Below are positions 1-8,287 of a stretch of DNA of 36,740 bases, piece by piece (within the stretch, counting starts at the first letter, position 1; the number at the start of each line of letters is the position of its first letter). The position numbers and the translations under genes are program-made. This DNA is from Caulobacter sp. Its GTDB lineage: Bacteria; Pseudomonadota; Alphaproteobacteria; Caulobacterales; Caulobacteraceae. The notes beneath the pieces are model-generated. The model searched no databases. It was not told where the DNA came from and saw only the letters and a list, made by a program, of their open reading frames with translations. The stretch is taken from positions 1 through 36,740 of the forward strand of contig JARWZW010000001.1 of the NCBI GenBank assembly GCA_029866155.1, written 5' to 3'.

Positions 1-3
1 TCC

Positions 4-31
4 TGGCTCTGTCGGTCTTCCGGCAGAGCCA
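4..31. other. Hairpin upstream of the TPR/glycosyltransferase gene
   Basis: TGGCTCTGTCGG at 4-15 and CCGGCAGAGCCA at 20-31 form a 12-bp stem with one G.T pair around the loop TCTT. No T-run follows on either strand. It may be the end of a transcript from the gene before the window or an intergenic palindrome; its role cannot be decided from this sequence. Confidence 0.35.
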
Positions 32-152
32 ATCGGGACAGAACGCCTTATCCTTGCGTCCCTCCCATTGCCCGGCCGCCAGGGACGGGGGCGCAAGCAA
101 CTGTCGTTGCACTCAAGATCGCGCCGGCCCCAAGGCTATTGGAGGATTTCCA

Positions 153-1934
153 GTGTCGTCCAGTCCCGTCGCCCGGTCGCCGGAAACACTGGACCAGGCC
201 CTGGGCCGACTGGAGCGGCTCATTGCGGCCCAGGCCTGGGAAGAGGCCGACAGCCTTGCCGGCCAGGTTTTCCGGCAGGCTCCCGATGATCTTCGGCTGA
301 TCCTGCATCGCGCGGCCATCAGCGGCGCCCGGGGGCGCGTCGGGGAGGCCATCCGGACCCTCGGCGCCGGCTTGACCGCCCATCCCGGCCATCCCACGCT
401 GCTTTTGCAACTCGGCGCCGGACTGGGCCATGCCGGGCTCTGGACCGAGGCGATAGAGCGCCTTGACCAGGCCCTGTTCCATGCCCCGGACTGGCCGCCG
501 GCCCTGTTCCAGAGAGGGTCGATCCTGTTGGCCGCCGGCCGGCCCAGGAAGGCCCGAGCTGATTTCGCCAGGCTTCTGGCCATAGATGGGGGCAATTTGC
601 CGGCGCGTCAGCAGTGGCAGGCCTGCAATCAGGCCAGGTCCGGCAGTCCAAGGGAGACGCCGTCCCTGATGGCGCGCCGCGCCCAGGTCCTGCTGGCCCT
701 AGGCCGCCCCGCCGGGGCCCTGGCCGATCTGGACGCCGCCCTGCGACGATCCGCACCAGAGGCGAGCCTGCACAACAATCGTGGACTGGCCCTGTTCGAA
801 CTGGAGCGGTTTGACGAGGCCCTGGCCGGCTTTGACGCCGCCCTGACGCTGATGGATCCCGCGGATCCCGTGGCCGCAGGCCCTCTTCTGAATCGTGGCC
901 GGACCCTGGTTGAACTGGGTCGTCCGGTCGACGCTCTGATCGATCTGGATCAGGCCCTCTCCCTGCGCCCCGGCGACCCGGGCATCCTGTTCAATCAGGC
1001 CATGGCCCGTTTCCTGACGGGCGACTGGACCAGGGCCTGGGGCCCCTTCGAACATCGCTGGTCCTTGCCTGAGATGCTCGGCGACCGCAGGGCGCCAGGT
1101 CCGCAATGGACCGGCGAGGCCGATCTGGCCGGGCGCACCCTTCTGATCACCGTAGAACAGGGCTTCGGCGACACGCTCCAGTTCTGCCGGTATGCCCAGC
1201 TGGCCCATGATCGCGGCGCCCGGGTCCTGCTGGAGGCGCAACCGGCCCTAATTCCCCTCTTGACCTCTCTGAAGGGGGTCGACCGGTTGATCGAGCGCGG
1301 CGCGGCCCTGCCGGACCATGACCTGCATTGTCCGATGTTGAGCCTGCCCGGCGCCTTCGGGACGACTGAGCAGACGGCCCCGGCCAGGACTCCCTATCTT
1401 TCCGCGCCGCCGCTCCTGACCGCTGCCTGGCGCAAGGACCTGCGCCAGTCCGGGGCCTTCAATGTGGGCCTGGCCTGGAGCGGCAATCCGGGCAATCCCA
1501 GGGACCCGCAGCGGTCTCTTTCGGCGGCCAGACTAGCGCCCCTGTTTTCGGCGCGTCCGGACCTGAGGTTCCATGCCCTGCAACCGGGCGTGAAGCCGGC
1601 GGATCGGCAGGCTTTGCCCGACCTGATCGTTCACCCGGACGATCGCCTCGATTTCAGCGGCACGGCGGGACTGATCGAGGCGCTGGACCTGGTGATTTCA
1701 GTCGATACGGCCATGGCCCATCTGGCCGGGGCCCTGGACCGGCCGGTCTGGATCCTGTTGCCGTTCGCGGCGGACTGGCGATGGAAGGCCGACGGGGCCG
1801 CTACGGCCTGGTATCCTTCGGCCCGCCTCTTTCGCCAGGCCCGGCGCGGGGATTGGCGGGGCGTGATCGACCTGGTCTGCAGGGCTTTGGCGGATATGGG
1901 TCCTTCGGACCTTGCCGGGCCCAACCGGCCCTGA
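153..1934 (+). CDS. TPR-repeat protein with C-terminal glycosyltransferase-like domain
   Basis: The product is a 593-residue cytoplasmic-looking protein. The N-terminal half is a run of tetratricopeptide-like helical pairs, with repeated patterns such as LLLQLGAGLGHAGLWTEAIE and LNRGRTLVELGRPVDALIDL. The C-terminal third has motifs of the GT-B-like domain common in alphaproteobacterial TPR glycosyltransferases: EQGFGDTLQFCRYA, GLAWSGNPGNPRDPQRSLS, DLVISVDTAMAHLAGAL and LLPFAADWRWKADG. The frame is open from 54, but the GTG at 153 is preceded by GGAGG at 141-145 with good spacing, so I place the start there. The TPR-plus-transferase layout and length resemble the Caulobacter flagellin glycosyltransferase FlmG; many paralogues share this layout and no flagellar gene is nearby, so the acceptor is unknown. 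Confidence 0.8.
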   Translation: MSSSPVARSPETLDQALGRLERLIAAQAWEEADSLAGQVFRQAPDDLRLILHRAAISGARGRVGEAIRTLGAGLTAHPGHPTLLLQLGAGLGHAGLWTEAIERLDQALFHAPDWPPALFQRGSILLAAGRPRKARADFARLLAIDGGNLPARQQWQACNQARSGSPRETPSLMARRAQVLLALGRPAGALADLDAALRRSAPEASLHNNRGLALFELERFDEALAGFDAALTLMDPADPVAAGPLLNRGRTLVELGRPVDALIDLDQALSLRPGDPGILFNQAMARFLTGDWTRAWGPFEHRWSLPEMLGDRRAPGPQWTGEADLAGRTLLITVEQGFGDTLQFCRYAQLAHDRGARVLLEAQPALIPLLTSLKGVDRLIERGAALPDHDLHCPMLSLPGAFGTTEQTAPARTPYLSAPPLLTAAWRKDLRQSGAFNVGLAWSGNPGNPRDPQRSLSAARLAPLFSARPDLRFHALQPGVKPADRQALPDLIVHPDDRLDFSGTAGLIEALDLVISVDTAMAHLAGALDRPVWILLPFAADWRWKADGAATAWYPSARLFRQARRGDWRGVIDLVCRALADMGPSDLAGPNRP

Positions 1935-2036
1935 CCGAAGCCCGACGCATCACAAGCGCCGTCAATCCATGACGCTGATTGTCCTGATTGTCAGGGAGGG
2001 CTATCAACCGCCCTCGCTGTTTCCGAGAGCCCGACG

Positions 2037-2279
2037 ATGTCCGACACCCTGCCTGACCGCCTCTGCACCAATCCCCGCAGCCCCTTCTATGATGCAGACC
2101 TCCTGCAGCAGGGCATTGGCATCAAGTTCCGGGGCGAGGAAAAGACCAATGTCGACGAGTATTGCGTCAGCGAGGGCTGGGTGAAGGTGGCGATCGGAAA
2201 CAAGGTCGATCGCAAGGGCAATCCCATGACCATCAAGCTCTCCGGACCCGTCGAGCCCTATATCAAGCCTGCCGAGTAG
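2037..2279 (+). CDS. DUF3297 family small protein
   Basis: An 80-residue soluble protein beginning MSDTLPDRLCTNPRSPFYDA. It matches the small, highly conserved DUF3297 family as I recall it: a start of the form MSDTLPDRL..NPRSP, a central GIGIKFRGEEK stretch and a VKVAIGNKVDRKGNPMTIK segment near the end. No signal peptide or membrane segment is visible. The biochemical function of the family is not known. It stands alone between the glycosyltransferase-like gene and the export barrel, about 100 bp after the former, and a short GC hairpin follows its stop codon directly. The full length and intact motifs argue for a functional gene. Confidence 0.88.
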   Translation: MSDTLPDRLCTNPRSPFYDADLLQQGIGIKFRGEEKTNVDEYCVSEGWVKVAIGNKVDRKGNPMTIKLSGPVEPYIKPAE

Positions 2280-2280
2280 G

Positions 2281-2300
2281 GTCGCCGACCTGCCGGCGAC
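2281..2300 (+). terminator. Weak hairpin just after the DUF3297 stop codon
   Basis: GTCGCCG (2281-2287) and CGGCGAC (2294-2300) pair perfectly around a six-base loop, starting one base after the stop codon. There is no T-run, so intrinsic termination is doubtful; it could protect the 3' end or be chance in GC-rich DNA. Confidence 0.25.
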
Positions 2301-2479
2301 GCCACCCCCGGAATTCGACAATCGGCCTGACCCTCCCGCCGGGCAAGAAGCCAGAACAGGCTGCTTGTTGCGCCTCTGCTTTGATTTCCCACCCAATGAG
2401 TAGGCGAACCCGATCGCATGGGTTATGGCTGAACGATCGATTGCTTACCAGATCGATAGACTTTGGGGGAAAATTCGCC

Positions 2480-3877
2480 ATGCCCGACAAGACGGGACTG
2501 ATTGCGTGCATCGCGAGCCGGTCACTACTGGCCGTCTGCTCACTTCTTGCGCTTCCAGCGATCGCCCAGGCCGACCCCTGGCGGGTCAAGACAGCGGCGG
2601 AAATGCCGGACTGGTTGACCGTCTCCGGCAGCGGCCGACTTCGTTACGAGACCCTCGACGGACAGTTCAGGCCCGCTCGCGACGGCGGCGACCAGATGTC
2701 GTCCGCGCGAACAGCTGTGCTCGCCGAAGCCCGCTTCAATCCGGTCACGATCGGGGTTGAGGTGCTGGACGCCCGGATCCTCGAGGCCGACACGGATGTC
2801 ACGGCAGGGACGTCCGAGGTCAATGCCCTGGAGGTCATCCAGGCCTTTGCAGCGGTCTCGACAGATACTGCCGCCGGAAAGGTCGAGGTGACGGCTGGTC
2901 GGTTCACCATGGAGCTCGGCTCGCGCCGGCTGGTGGGAACATCCAACTTCAACAATGTCCCGGCCGCCTATACCGGCGCCCGACTGGACTGGACGGCGCC
3001 TGAGGGGCCGTCCGTAACCGCCTTCTACACCCTGCCGGTCGCAGTCCGCCCCTTTGATCGGCCGTCGATTCTGGACAATGACAGGAAGGCCGACAGCCAG
3101 AGCGCCGACACCCGTTTCTACGGCCTGTTCGCCAGCCTGCCGAAGGTCGCAGTCCAGGGTGATCTGGAACTGATGGCGCTGCGACTGGAAGAAGTCGACG
3201 ATGGCGACCTTGCAACCCGGGACCGGCGAACCACCACCCTGGCGGCCAGGTTCTTTCGGGAACCCAGGCCGGGCCGCTTCGACTACGAGTTTGAGGCCAG
3301 CTACCAGTCCGGCAAGGCCGGGGCTTCCACAGCAGCGGCCGACATTACCGACCTCAAGGTCAAGGCGGGCTATGCCCATCTCGAACTTGGCTACCGCTGG
3401 ACCGTGAAATGGTCGCCCCGGGTCTCGGCTGAATTCGACTATGGTTCGGGCGACAAGGATCGGACGGACCGTGAGTTCGGCCGTTTCGACAGCCTGTTTG
3501 GTCCAAGGCGCCCCGATTTCGGGCCGGGCGGCCTCTATGGCCCGCTGGCCAGGTCGAACGTCATGTCGCCGGGCGTCCGGCTGGAGGTGACCCCGGCCAA
3601 GCGCCTGGACGCCACTGTCTTCTATCGCGGCCTGTGGCTGGACCAGTCCCGCGACGCGTTTGGCTCCACAGGCCTGAGAGACCCCGCCGGTCGATCAGGA
3701 ACCTTTGCCGGCCATCAGATCGAGGGACGGGCCCGATATTGGCTGGTTCCGGGGAATATCCGCCTGGAGGTGGGGGCCGCAGCACTGATTCAGGGCGATT
3801 TCCTGAAATCCGTCCCCGGGCGGACCGGCGAGGGCGACACCCTCTATGGCTATTCGGACCTGACGTTCACATTCTAG
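2480..3877 (+). CDS. Alginate-export (AlgE-like) family outer-membrane beta-barrel protein
   Basis: A 465-residue exported protein. The start chosen is ATG 2480, preceded by GGGGGA at 2465-2470, because it exposes a signal peptide (MPDKTGLIACIASRSLLAVC, then an Ala-rich stretch ending AIAQA). The frame is open further upstream but that part is not credible protein. The mature part starts WRVKTAAEMPDWLTVSGSGR and has the LRYETLDGQFR motif and alternating aromatic strands expected of the alginate_exp barrel family, ending in YSDLTFTF with a terminal Phe, the usual outer-membrane assembly signal. In Pseudomonas, AlgE secretes alginate, but Caulobacteraceae carry such barrels without alginate genes, and none are present here, so the substrate is unknown. 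It probably acts as a standalone porin. Confidence 0.82.
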   Translation: MPDKTGLIACIASRSLLAVCSLLALPAIAQADPWRVKTAAEMPDWLTVSGSGRLRYETLDGQFRPARDGGDQMSSARTAVLAEARFNPVTIGVEVLDARILEADTDVTAGTSEVNALEVIQAFAAVSTDTAAGKVEVTAGRFTMELGSRRLVGTSNFNNVPAAYTGARLDWTAPEGPSVTAFYTLPVAVRPFDRPSILDNDRKADSQSADTRFYGLFASLPKVAVQGDLELMALRLEEVDDGDLATRDRRTTTLAARFFREPRPGRFDYEFEASYQSGKAGASTAAADITDLKVKAGYAHLELGYRWTVKWSPRVSAEFDYGSGDKDRTDREFGRFDSLFGPRRPDFGPGGLYGPLARSNVMSPGVRLEVTPAKRLDATVFYRGLWLDQSRDAFGSTGLRDPAGRSGTFAGHQIEGRARYWLVPGNIRLEVGAAALIQGDFLKSVPGRTGEGDTLYGYSDLTFTF

Positions 3878-3980
3878 GCCCTGCCGGACCCTCCCTGCCC
3901 TGAATGGGGCCTGGCGTTCGGAAGCGGTTGCCGGACGACCGGCTGCGACTATGGTCGTCGCTTCGCTTCGAGGCCCCAGA

Positions 3981-6071
3981 ATGATCCCTGCTCGTTTCGC
4001 CGCCCTGGCCATCGGCCTGCTCTGTCTGGCTATGCCGTTCAAGGTGGCTGCCCAGACCACAGACACCAATCTGTGGCTGGAGGCCGTGGACAGTTCCGCC
4101 GCCCTGGACTGGGTCAGGGCCGAAAACACCCGGTCAGAGCCCGTCCTGACGCGGGATCCGCGGTTCTCGACCCTGCAGTCCCAGGCCCTTGCCGTGCTGT
4201 CCGCCCAGGACCGCATCCCGACGCCCGCCTTCATCGGCGAGGCGGTCTATAACTTCTGGCAGGACGCGGAGCATGTGCGGGGGATCTGGCGTCGCACCAG
4301 CCTCCAGTCCTTCCGCTCCCCATCGCCGGTCTGGGAAACCGTCCTCGACCTGGACGCCCTGGCCAGCCAGGAAAAGGCCAACTGGATCTGGAAGGGCGCC
4401 CTCTGTCGGCCGGCCACCCATGACCGTTGCCTCATCCAGCTGTCCAATGGCGGCAAGGACGCGGTCCAGGTCCGGGAGTTTGACCTGGCCAGCAAGGCCT
4501 TCGTCGAAGGCGGATTTCACCTTCCCGAGGGCAAGCAGTCCCTGGCCTGGCTGGACCAGGACACCCTGTTGCTGACACGGGACTGGGGTCCCGGCAGCCT
4601 GACGGAGTCGGGCTATGGCCGGATCATCAGGTCCCTGGCCCGCGGCCAGACCCTGGAACAGGCGAAAACCCTGTTTGAGGCCGAGACCCGGGATGTCAGC
4701 GCCACGCCCAGCGTTCTGCGCGACGCAAAGGGCGGACGGGTGGTCCTGGCCGGACGGGGCCTGGATTTCTTCAACACCGCCTGGTTCATGATGGGCGCTG
4801 GCGGAGAATTCAGCCCTCTGGCCCTGCCGACCCTCTCCTCCATCCATGGCCTGTTCGAGGGCCGGATCATCCTGTCGATCCAGCAGGACTGGTCCATGGG
4901 CGGACAGATGCATGCGGCAGGATCCCTGCTGGCCGTCGATCCGACGGACCTGTCACGCATCGAGGTGCTGTATCGGCCTTCCGCCCGTCAGGCCCTGGAC
5001 CGTGACCAGATCCGGGTCACTGACAATCGGATCGTGGCTGTGCTCTACGAGAATGTCCGGGGCTCCGTCGTCAGCTTCCGCCCCGGGGCAGACGGCTGGG
5101 TCCAGTCGCGCTATCCCGGTCTTGCCAATGCTGCGGTGACCCTGGTGTCGACGGCCGATACGGGGGACGCCGTCCTCTATAGCGAAGAGACCTTCATAGC
5201 GCCCACGCGCCTGATGCTGGGAATGACTCCGGCCGCCGAGAGCGACCTGGTCAAGGCCCTGCCCGCCCGGTTTGCCGCCGAGGGCCTGATGGTGGAGCAG
5301 AAGGAAGCCACCTCCCGCGACGGGACGAAGATCCCCTACTTCCTGGTCCGTCGGAAAAACCTGCAACTCGACGGCCGGGCGCCGACCCTGCTGCACGCCT
5401 ATGGCGGATTCCAGCTGTCCAAGCTGCCGGTCTATGACCCGGTGGTTGGCAAGCTCTGGCTGGAACGGGGCGGCGCCTATGTGGTGGCCAATATCCGCGG
5501 CGGCGGCGAGTTTGGTCCTGCCTGGCACACCGCCGCGCTCAAGGCCAACCGCCAGCGCGCCTTCGACGACTACTATGCCGTGGCCGAAGCCCTGATCGCC
5601 GACCGGGTGACCTCACCGCGCCATCTGGGCGCCTATGGCCGGTCCAATGGCGGGCTGTTGATGGGCGTGGCCATGACCCAGAGGCCGGACCTCTGGAACG
5701 CCGTGGTGGTCGAAAGCCCCTTGCTGGACATGCTGCGCTATCACCGTCTGCCGGCCGGCGCGTCCTGGATCGGCGAATATGGTGATCCCGAGATTGCCGG
5801 GGAAGCGGCCTGGATCGCCAGCTACAGCCCCTACCAGGCCTTGAAAGCGGGGGTGAAATACCCGCGCGCCTACATCACGACCTCGACCAAGGATGACCGG
5901 GTTCACCCCGGACATGCCAGGAAGTTCGCTGCACGACTGGGCCAGGTTGGCGCCCCCTATCTCTATTACGAGAACCTCGATGGCGGGCACGCCAACGGCG
6001 CCGATCCCCGGGCCAATGCCCGGCGCTGGGCGATGCACTATGTCTATCTGACCCAGCAACTCATGGACTGA
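3981..6071 (+). CDS. Secreted S9 family prolyl oligopeptidase, first of a tandem pair
   Basis: A 696-residue serine peptidase of family S9 with an N-terminal beta-propeller of about 400 residues and a C-terminal alpha/beta-hydrolase domain. The triad is visible: Ser555 in GRSNGG, the D638-D639 pair in TKDDRVHPGHA, and His670 in LDGGHANG. The oxyanion-region motif NIRGGGEFGPAWH is intact. ATG 3981 is preferred over the ATG at 3951 because it gives a clean signal peptide (MIPARFAALAIGLLCLAMPF, then KVAAQ), which places the enzyme in the periplasm. The family cleaves short peptides after proline; exact specificity cannot be read here. The next paralogue starts three bases after its stop, so the two are co-transcribed and probably translationally coupled. 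Confidence 0.92.
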   Translation: MIPARFAALAIGLLCLAMPFKVAAQTTDTNLWLEAVDSSAALDWVRAENTRSEPVLTRDPRFSTLQSQALAVLSAQDRIPTPAFIGEAVYNFWQDAEHVRGIWRRTSLQSFRSPSPVWETVLDLDALASQEKANWIWKGALCRPATHDRCLIQLSNGGKDAVQVREFDLASKAFVEGGFHLPEGKQSLAWLDQDTLLLTRDWGPGSLTESGYGRIIRSLARGQTLEQAKTLFEAETRDVSATPSVLRDAKGGRVVLAGRGLDFFNTAWFMMGAGGEFSPLALPTLSSIHGLFEGRIILSIQQDWSMGGQMHAAGSLLAVDPTDLSRIEVLYRPSARQALDRDQIRVTDNRIVAVLYENVRGSVVSFRPGADGWVQSRYPGLANAAVTLVSTADTGDAVLYSEETFIAPTRLMLGMTPAAESDLVKALPARFAAEGLMVEQKEATSRDGTKIPYFLVRRKNLQLDGRAPTLLHAYGGFQLSKLPVYDPVVGKLWLERGGAYVVANIRGGGEFGPAWHTAALKANRQRAFDDYYAVAEALIADRVTSPRHLGAYGRSNGGLLMGVAMTQRPDLWNAVVVESPLLDMLRYHRLPAGASWIGEYGDPEIAGEAAWIASYSPYQALKAGVKYPRAYITTSTKDDRVHPGHARKFAARLGQVGAPYLYYENLDGGHANGADPRANARRWAMHYVYLTQQLMD

Positions 6072-6074
6072 CCC

Positions 6075-8201
6075 TTGAAGACCCTCCTCTCTTCCATCCT
6101 GGTAACCGCCTTGACCCTTTCCGCCATGCCCGCCGCAAACGCCCAGTCCAGCGGAGCGATCGCCGAGACCAGCGATCCGTTTCTCTGGCTGGAAGAGGTC
6201 GAGGGTGATCGGGCCCTGGCCTGGGCGCGGGCCGAAAACGCCCGCACCCTTCCCGTGCTCCAGGGAGACCCGCGCTATCAGGGGCTCTATGCCGACGCCC
6301 TGAAGATCGTGACCGCCCGGGACAGGGTCCCCCTGGTGGCCTTTTCGGGCGGCGCCGACAGCCGCCTGCGAAACTTCTGGCAGGACGACAGCCATGTTCG
6401 AGGCCTGTGGCGGCGCACCAGCCTCGAGAGCTATCGTAGCGCCAGCCCGGACTGGGAAACCGTCCTGGACCTGGACGCCCTGGCCCGGGAGGACGGCGCC
6501 AACTGGGTCTGGAAGGGCGCCGACTGCCTGTCGCCGGACGATCGCTATTGCCTCCTCAGCCTGTCGGACGGCGGCAAGGACGCCGTGACCCTCCGGGAGT
6601 TCGACACCGTCGAGAAGCGCTTCGTCGAGGGCGGCTTCGTTTCTCCCGAGGCAAAGCAGAATGTCGACTGGCTTGACCGCGACACCCTGCTGATCGCCAC
6701 GGACTGGGGGCCAGGCTCCCTGACCAGATCGAGCTATCCCCGGATTCTCAAGCAATGGAAGCGCGGTACGCCGCTAAGCCAGGCCAGGGAACTTTTCGCC
6801 GGGGAAGAGGGAGATATCTCCGTCTATCCCCTCGTACTGCGGGATGCTGATGGCAAGGTCCGGCAGGTCATGTTCGGTCGCGCCACCACCTTCTATGACA
6901 CCGAATACTACCTGTTCCGCGATGGCAGGACCCAGAGGCTGCCCTTGCCCACCAAGGCCTCCCTCAAGGGGCTGGTGCAGGATCGGCTGGTCTTCACCCT
7001 CGAGGAGGACTGGACCGAACGCAGTCTGAAACAGGGCGATCTGATCGCCTTTGATCTGAAAGCCCTGCAACGAGACTCGAAGACAGCCCAGGCGGAAGTG
7101 ATCCTGAGGCCCGGGCCAAGGGAAGCCATCGAGGATATCGGGATCACCCGGAACAGCCTGGTGGTCGCGCTCTATGAAAACGTGAAGGGCGCGGCCTATG
7201 CCTATCGCCCGTCGACGAAGGGCTGGACCCGCACGAGGCTGGACCTGCCTGCCAACGCCTCCATTTCCCTGGGATCCGGGGCCCAGGGCTCGGACCGTAT
7301 CCTGGCTACGGTTGCCGGCTACCTGACCCCGACCAGCTTCTGGCTGGCTGACGGAACCGACGGCAAGGCCGAGCTCCTGAAGTCGGCCCCGTCCCGCTTT
7401 GACGCCGCCAATCACCTGGTCGAACAGTTTGAGGCGGTCAGCCGGGATGGCACGAAGGTTCCCTATTTCGTGGTGCGGCCGAAGACCCTGGCCCATGATG
7501 GCCAGGCCCCGACCCTGCTCTATGGCTATGGCGGCTTCCAGGTCTCGATGCTGCCCAGCTATTCCGGAACCATGGGCAAGCTCTGGCTCGAACGGGGCGG
7601 AGTCTATGTCGTGGCCAATATCCGCGGCGGCGGTGAATTCGGCCCCGGCTGGCACGAACAGGGCCTGAAAGAGAACCGCCAGAGGGTCTATGACGACTTC
7701 TTCGCCGTCTCAGAAGACCTGATCTCCCGCAAGATCACCTCCCCGCGCCGACTTGGCATCATGGGCGGCTCCAATGGCGGGCTCCTGATGGGGGTGGCCC
7801 TCACCCAGCGGCCGGAGCTCTACAATGCCGTGGTCGTTCAGGTGCCGCTGTTCGACATGCAGCGCTACACGGTCATGGGCGGGGCTGGCGCTTCCTGGGC
7901 TGGCGAGTATGGCGAACCAACCGATCCTGCCCAATGGGCCTATATCAGCCGCTACAGCCCCTATCAGAACCTCAAGGCCGGTCAGCCCTACCCCGAGGTT
8001 TTCATCGAAACCTCGACCAAGGACGACCGCGTGCATCCCGGCCACGCCAGAAAGGCCGCCGCCCGGCTGCAGGCCCTGGGCTATCCGGTGCTCTATTACG
8101 AGAACATCGATGGCGGCCATGCGGCCAGCGCAAACCTCAACGAAACGGCCCGGCGCGTGGCGCTGGAATATAGCTACCTGTCCCGTCGCCTGATGGACTG
8201 A
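6075..8201 (+). CDS. Secreted S9 family prolyl oligopeptidase, second of a tandem pair
   Basis: A 708-residue S9 peptidase closely similar along its whole length to the preceding gene, sharing FLWLEEVEGDRALAWARAEN, NFWQDDSHVRGLWRRTSLES and the LMD C-terminus. Catalytic Ser566 (GGSNGG), the D650-D651 pair (TKDDRVHPGHA) and His682 (IDGGHAAS) are all present. The start is a TTG at 6075, three bases after the previous stop; it is the only start giving a signal peptide (MKTLLSSILVTALTLSAMPA, then ANAQ). No good ribosome-binding site precedes it, consistent with re-initiation after the upstream gene. The arrangement is a tandem duplication with both copies apparently active. A role in periplasmic peptide degradation is inferred. 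Confidence 0.92.
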   Translation: MKTLLSSILVTALTLSAMPAANAQSSGAIAETSDPFLWLEEVEGDRALAWARAENARTLPVLQGDPRYQGLYADALKIVTARDRVPLVAFSGGADSRLRNFWQDDSHVRGLWRRTSLESYRSASPDWETVLDLDALAREDGANWVWKGADCLSPDDRYCLLSLSDGGKDAVTLREFDTVEKRFVEGGFVSPEAKQNVDWLDRDTLLIATDWGPGSLTRSSYPRILKQWKRGTPLSQARELFAGEEGDISVYPLVLRDADGKVRQVMFGRATTFYDTEYYLFRDGRTQRLPLPTKASLKGLVQDRLVFTLEEDWTERSLKQGDLIAFDLKALQRDSKTAQAEVILRPGPREAIEDIGITRNSLVVALYENVKGAAYAYRPSTKGWTRTRLDLPANASISLGSGAQGSDRILATVAGYLTPTSFWLADGTDGKAELLKSAPSRFDAANHLVEQFEAVSRDGTKVPYFVVRPKTLAHDGQAPTLLYGYGGFQVSMLPSYSGTMGKLWLERGGVYVVANIRGGGEFGPGWHEQGLKENRQRVYDDFFAVSEDLISRKITSPRRLGIMGGSNGGLLMGVALTQRPELYNAVVVQVPLFDMQRYTVMGGAGASWAGEYGEPTDPAQWAYISRYSPYQNLKAGQPYPEVFIETSTKDDRVHPGHARKAAARLQALGYPVLYYENIDGGHAASANLNETARRVALEYSYLSRRLMD

Positions 8202-8213
8202 CCATCAGGCTGA

Positions 8214-8249
8214 CAAAGAAAAACCCCCGCCGCAGACGCGACGGGGGTT
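8214..8249 (-). terminator. Rho-independent terminator of the TonB receptor gene
   Basis: AACCCCCG (8222-8229) pairs with CGGGGGTT (8242-8249), with a further CGC/GCG pairing inside. Read on the minus strand the stem runs into TTTTTCTTT (complement of 8215-8223), a proper U-tract. It lies between the convergent peptidase and receptor genes, so it may also stop transcription from the plus side. Confidence 0.85.
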
Positions 8250-8287
8250 CGATAGCTTCGGATCCGGCTGACATCGCCGGATCAGGA

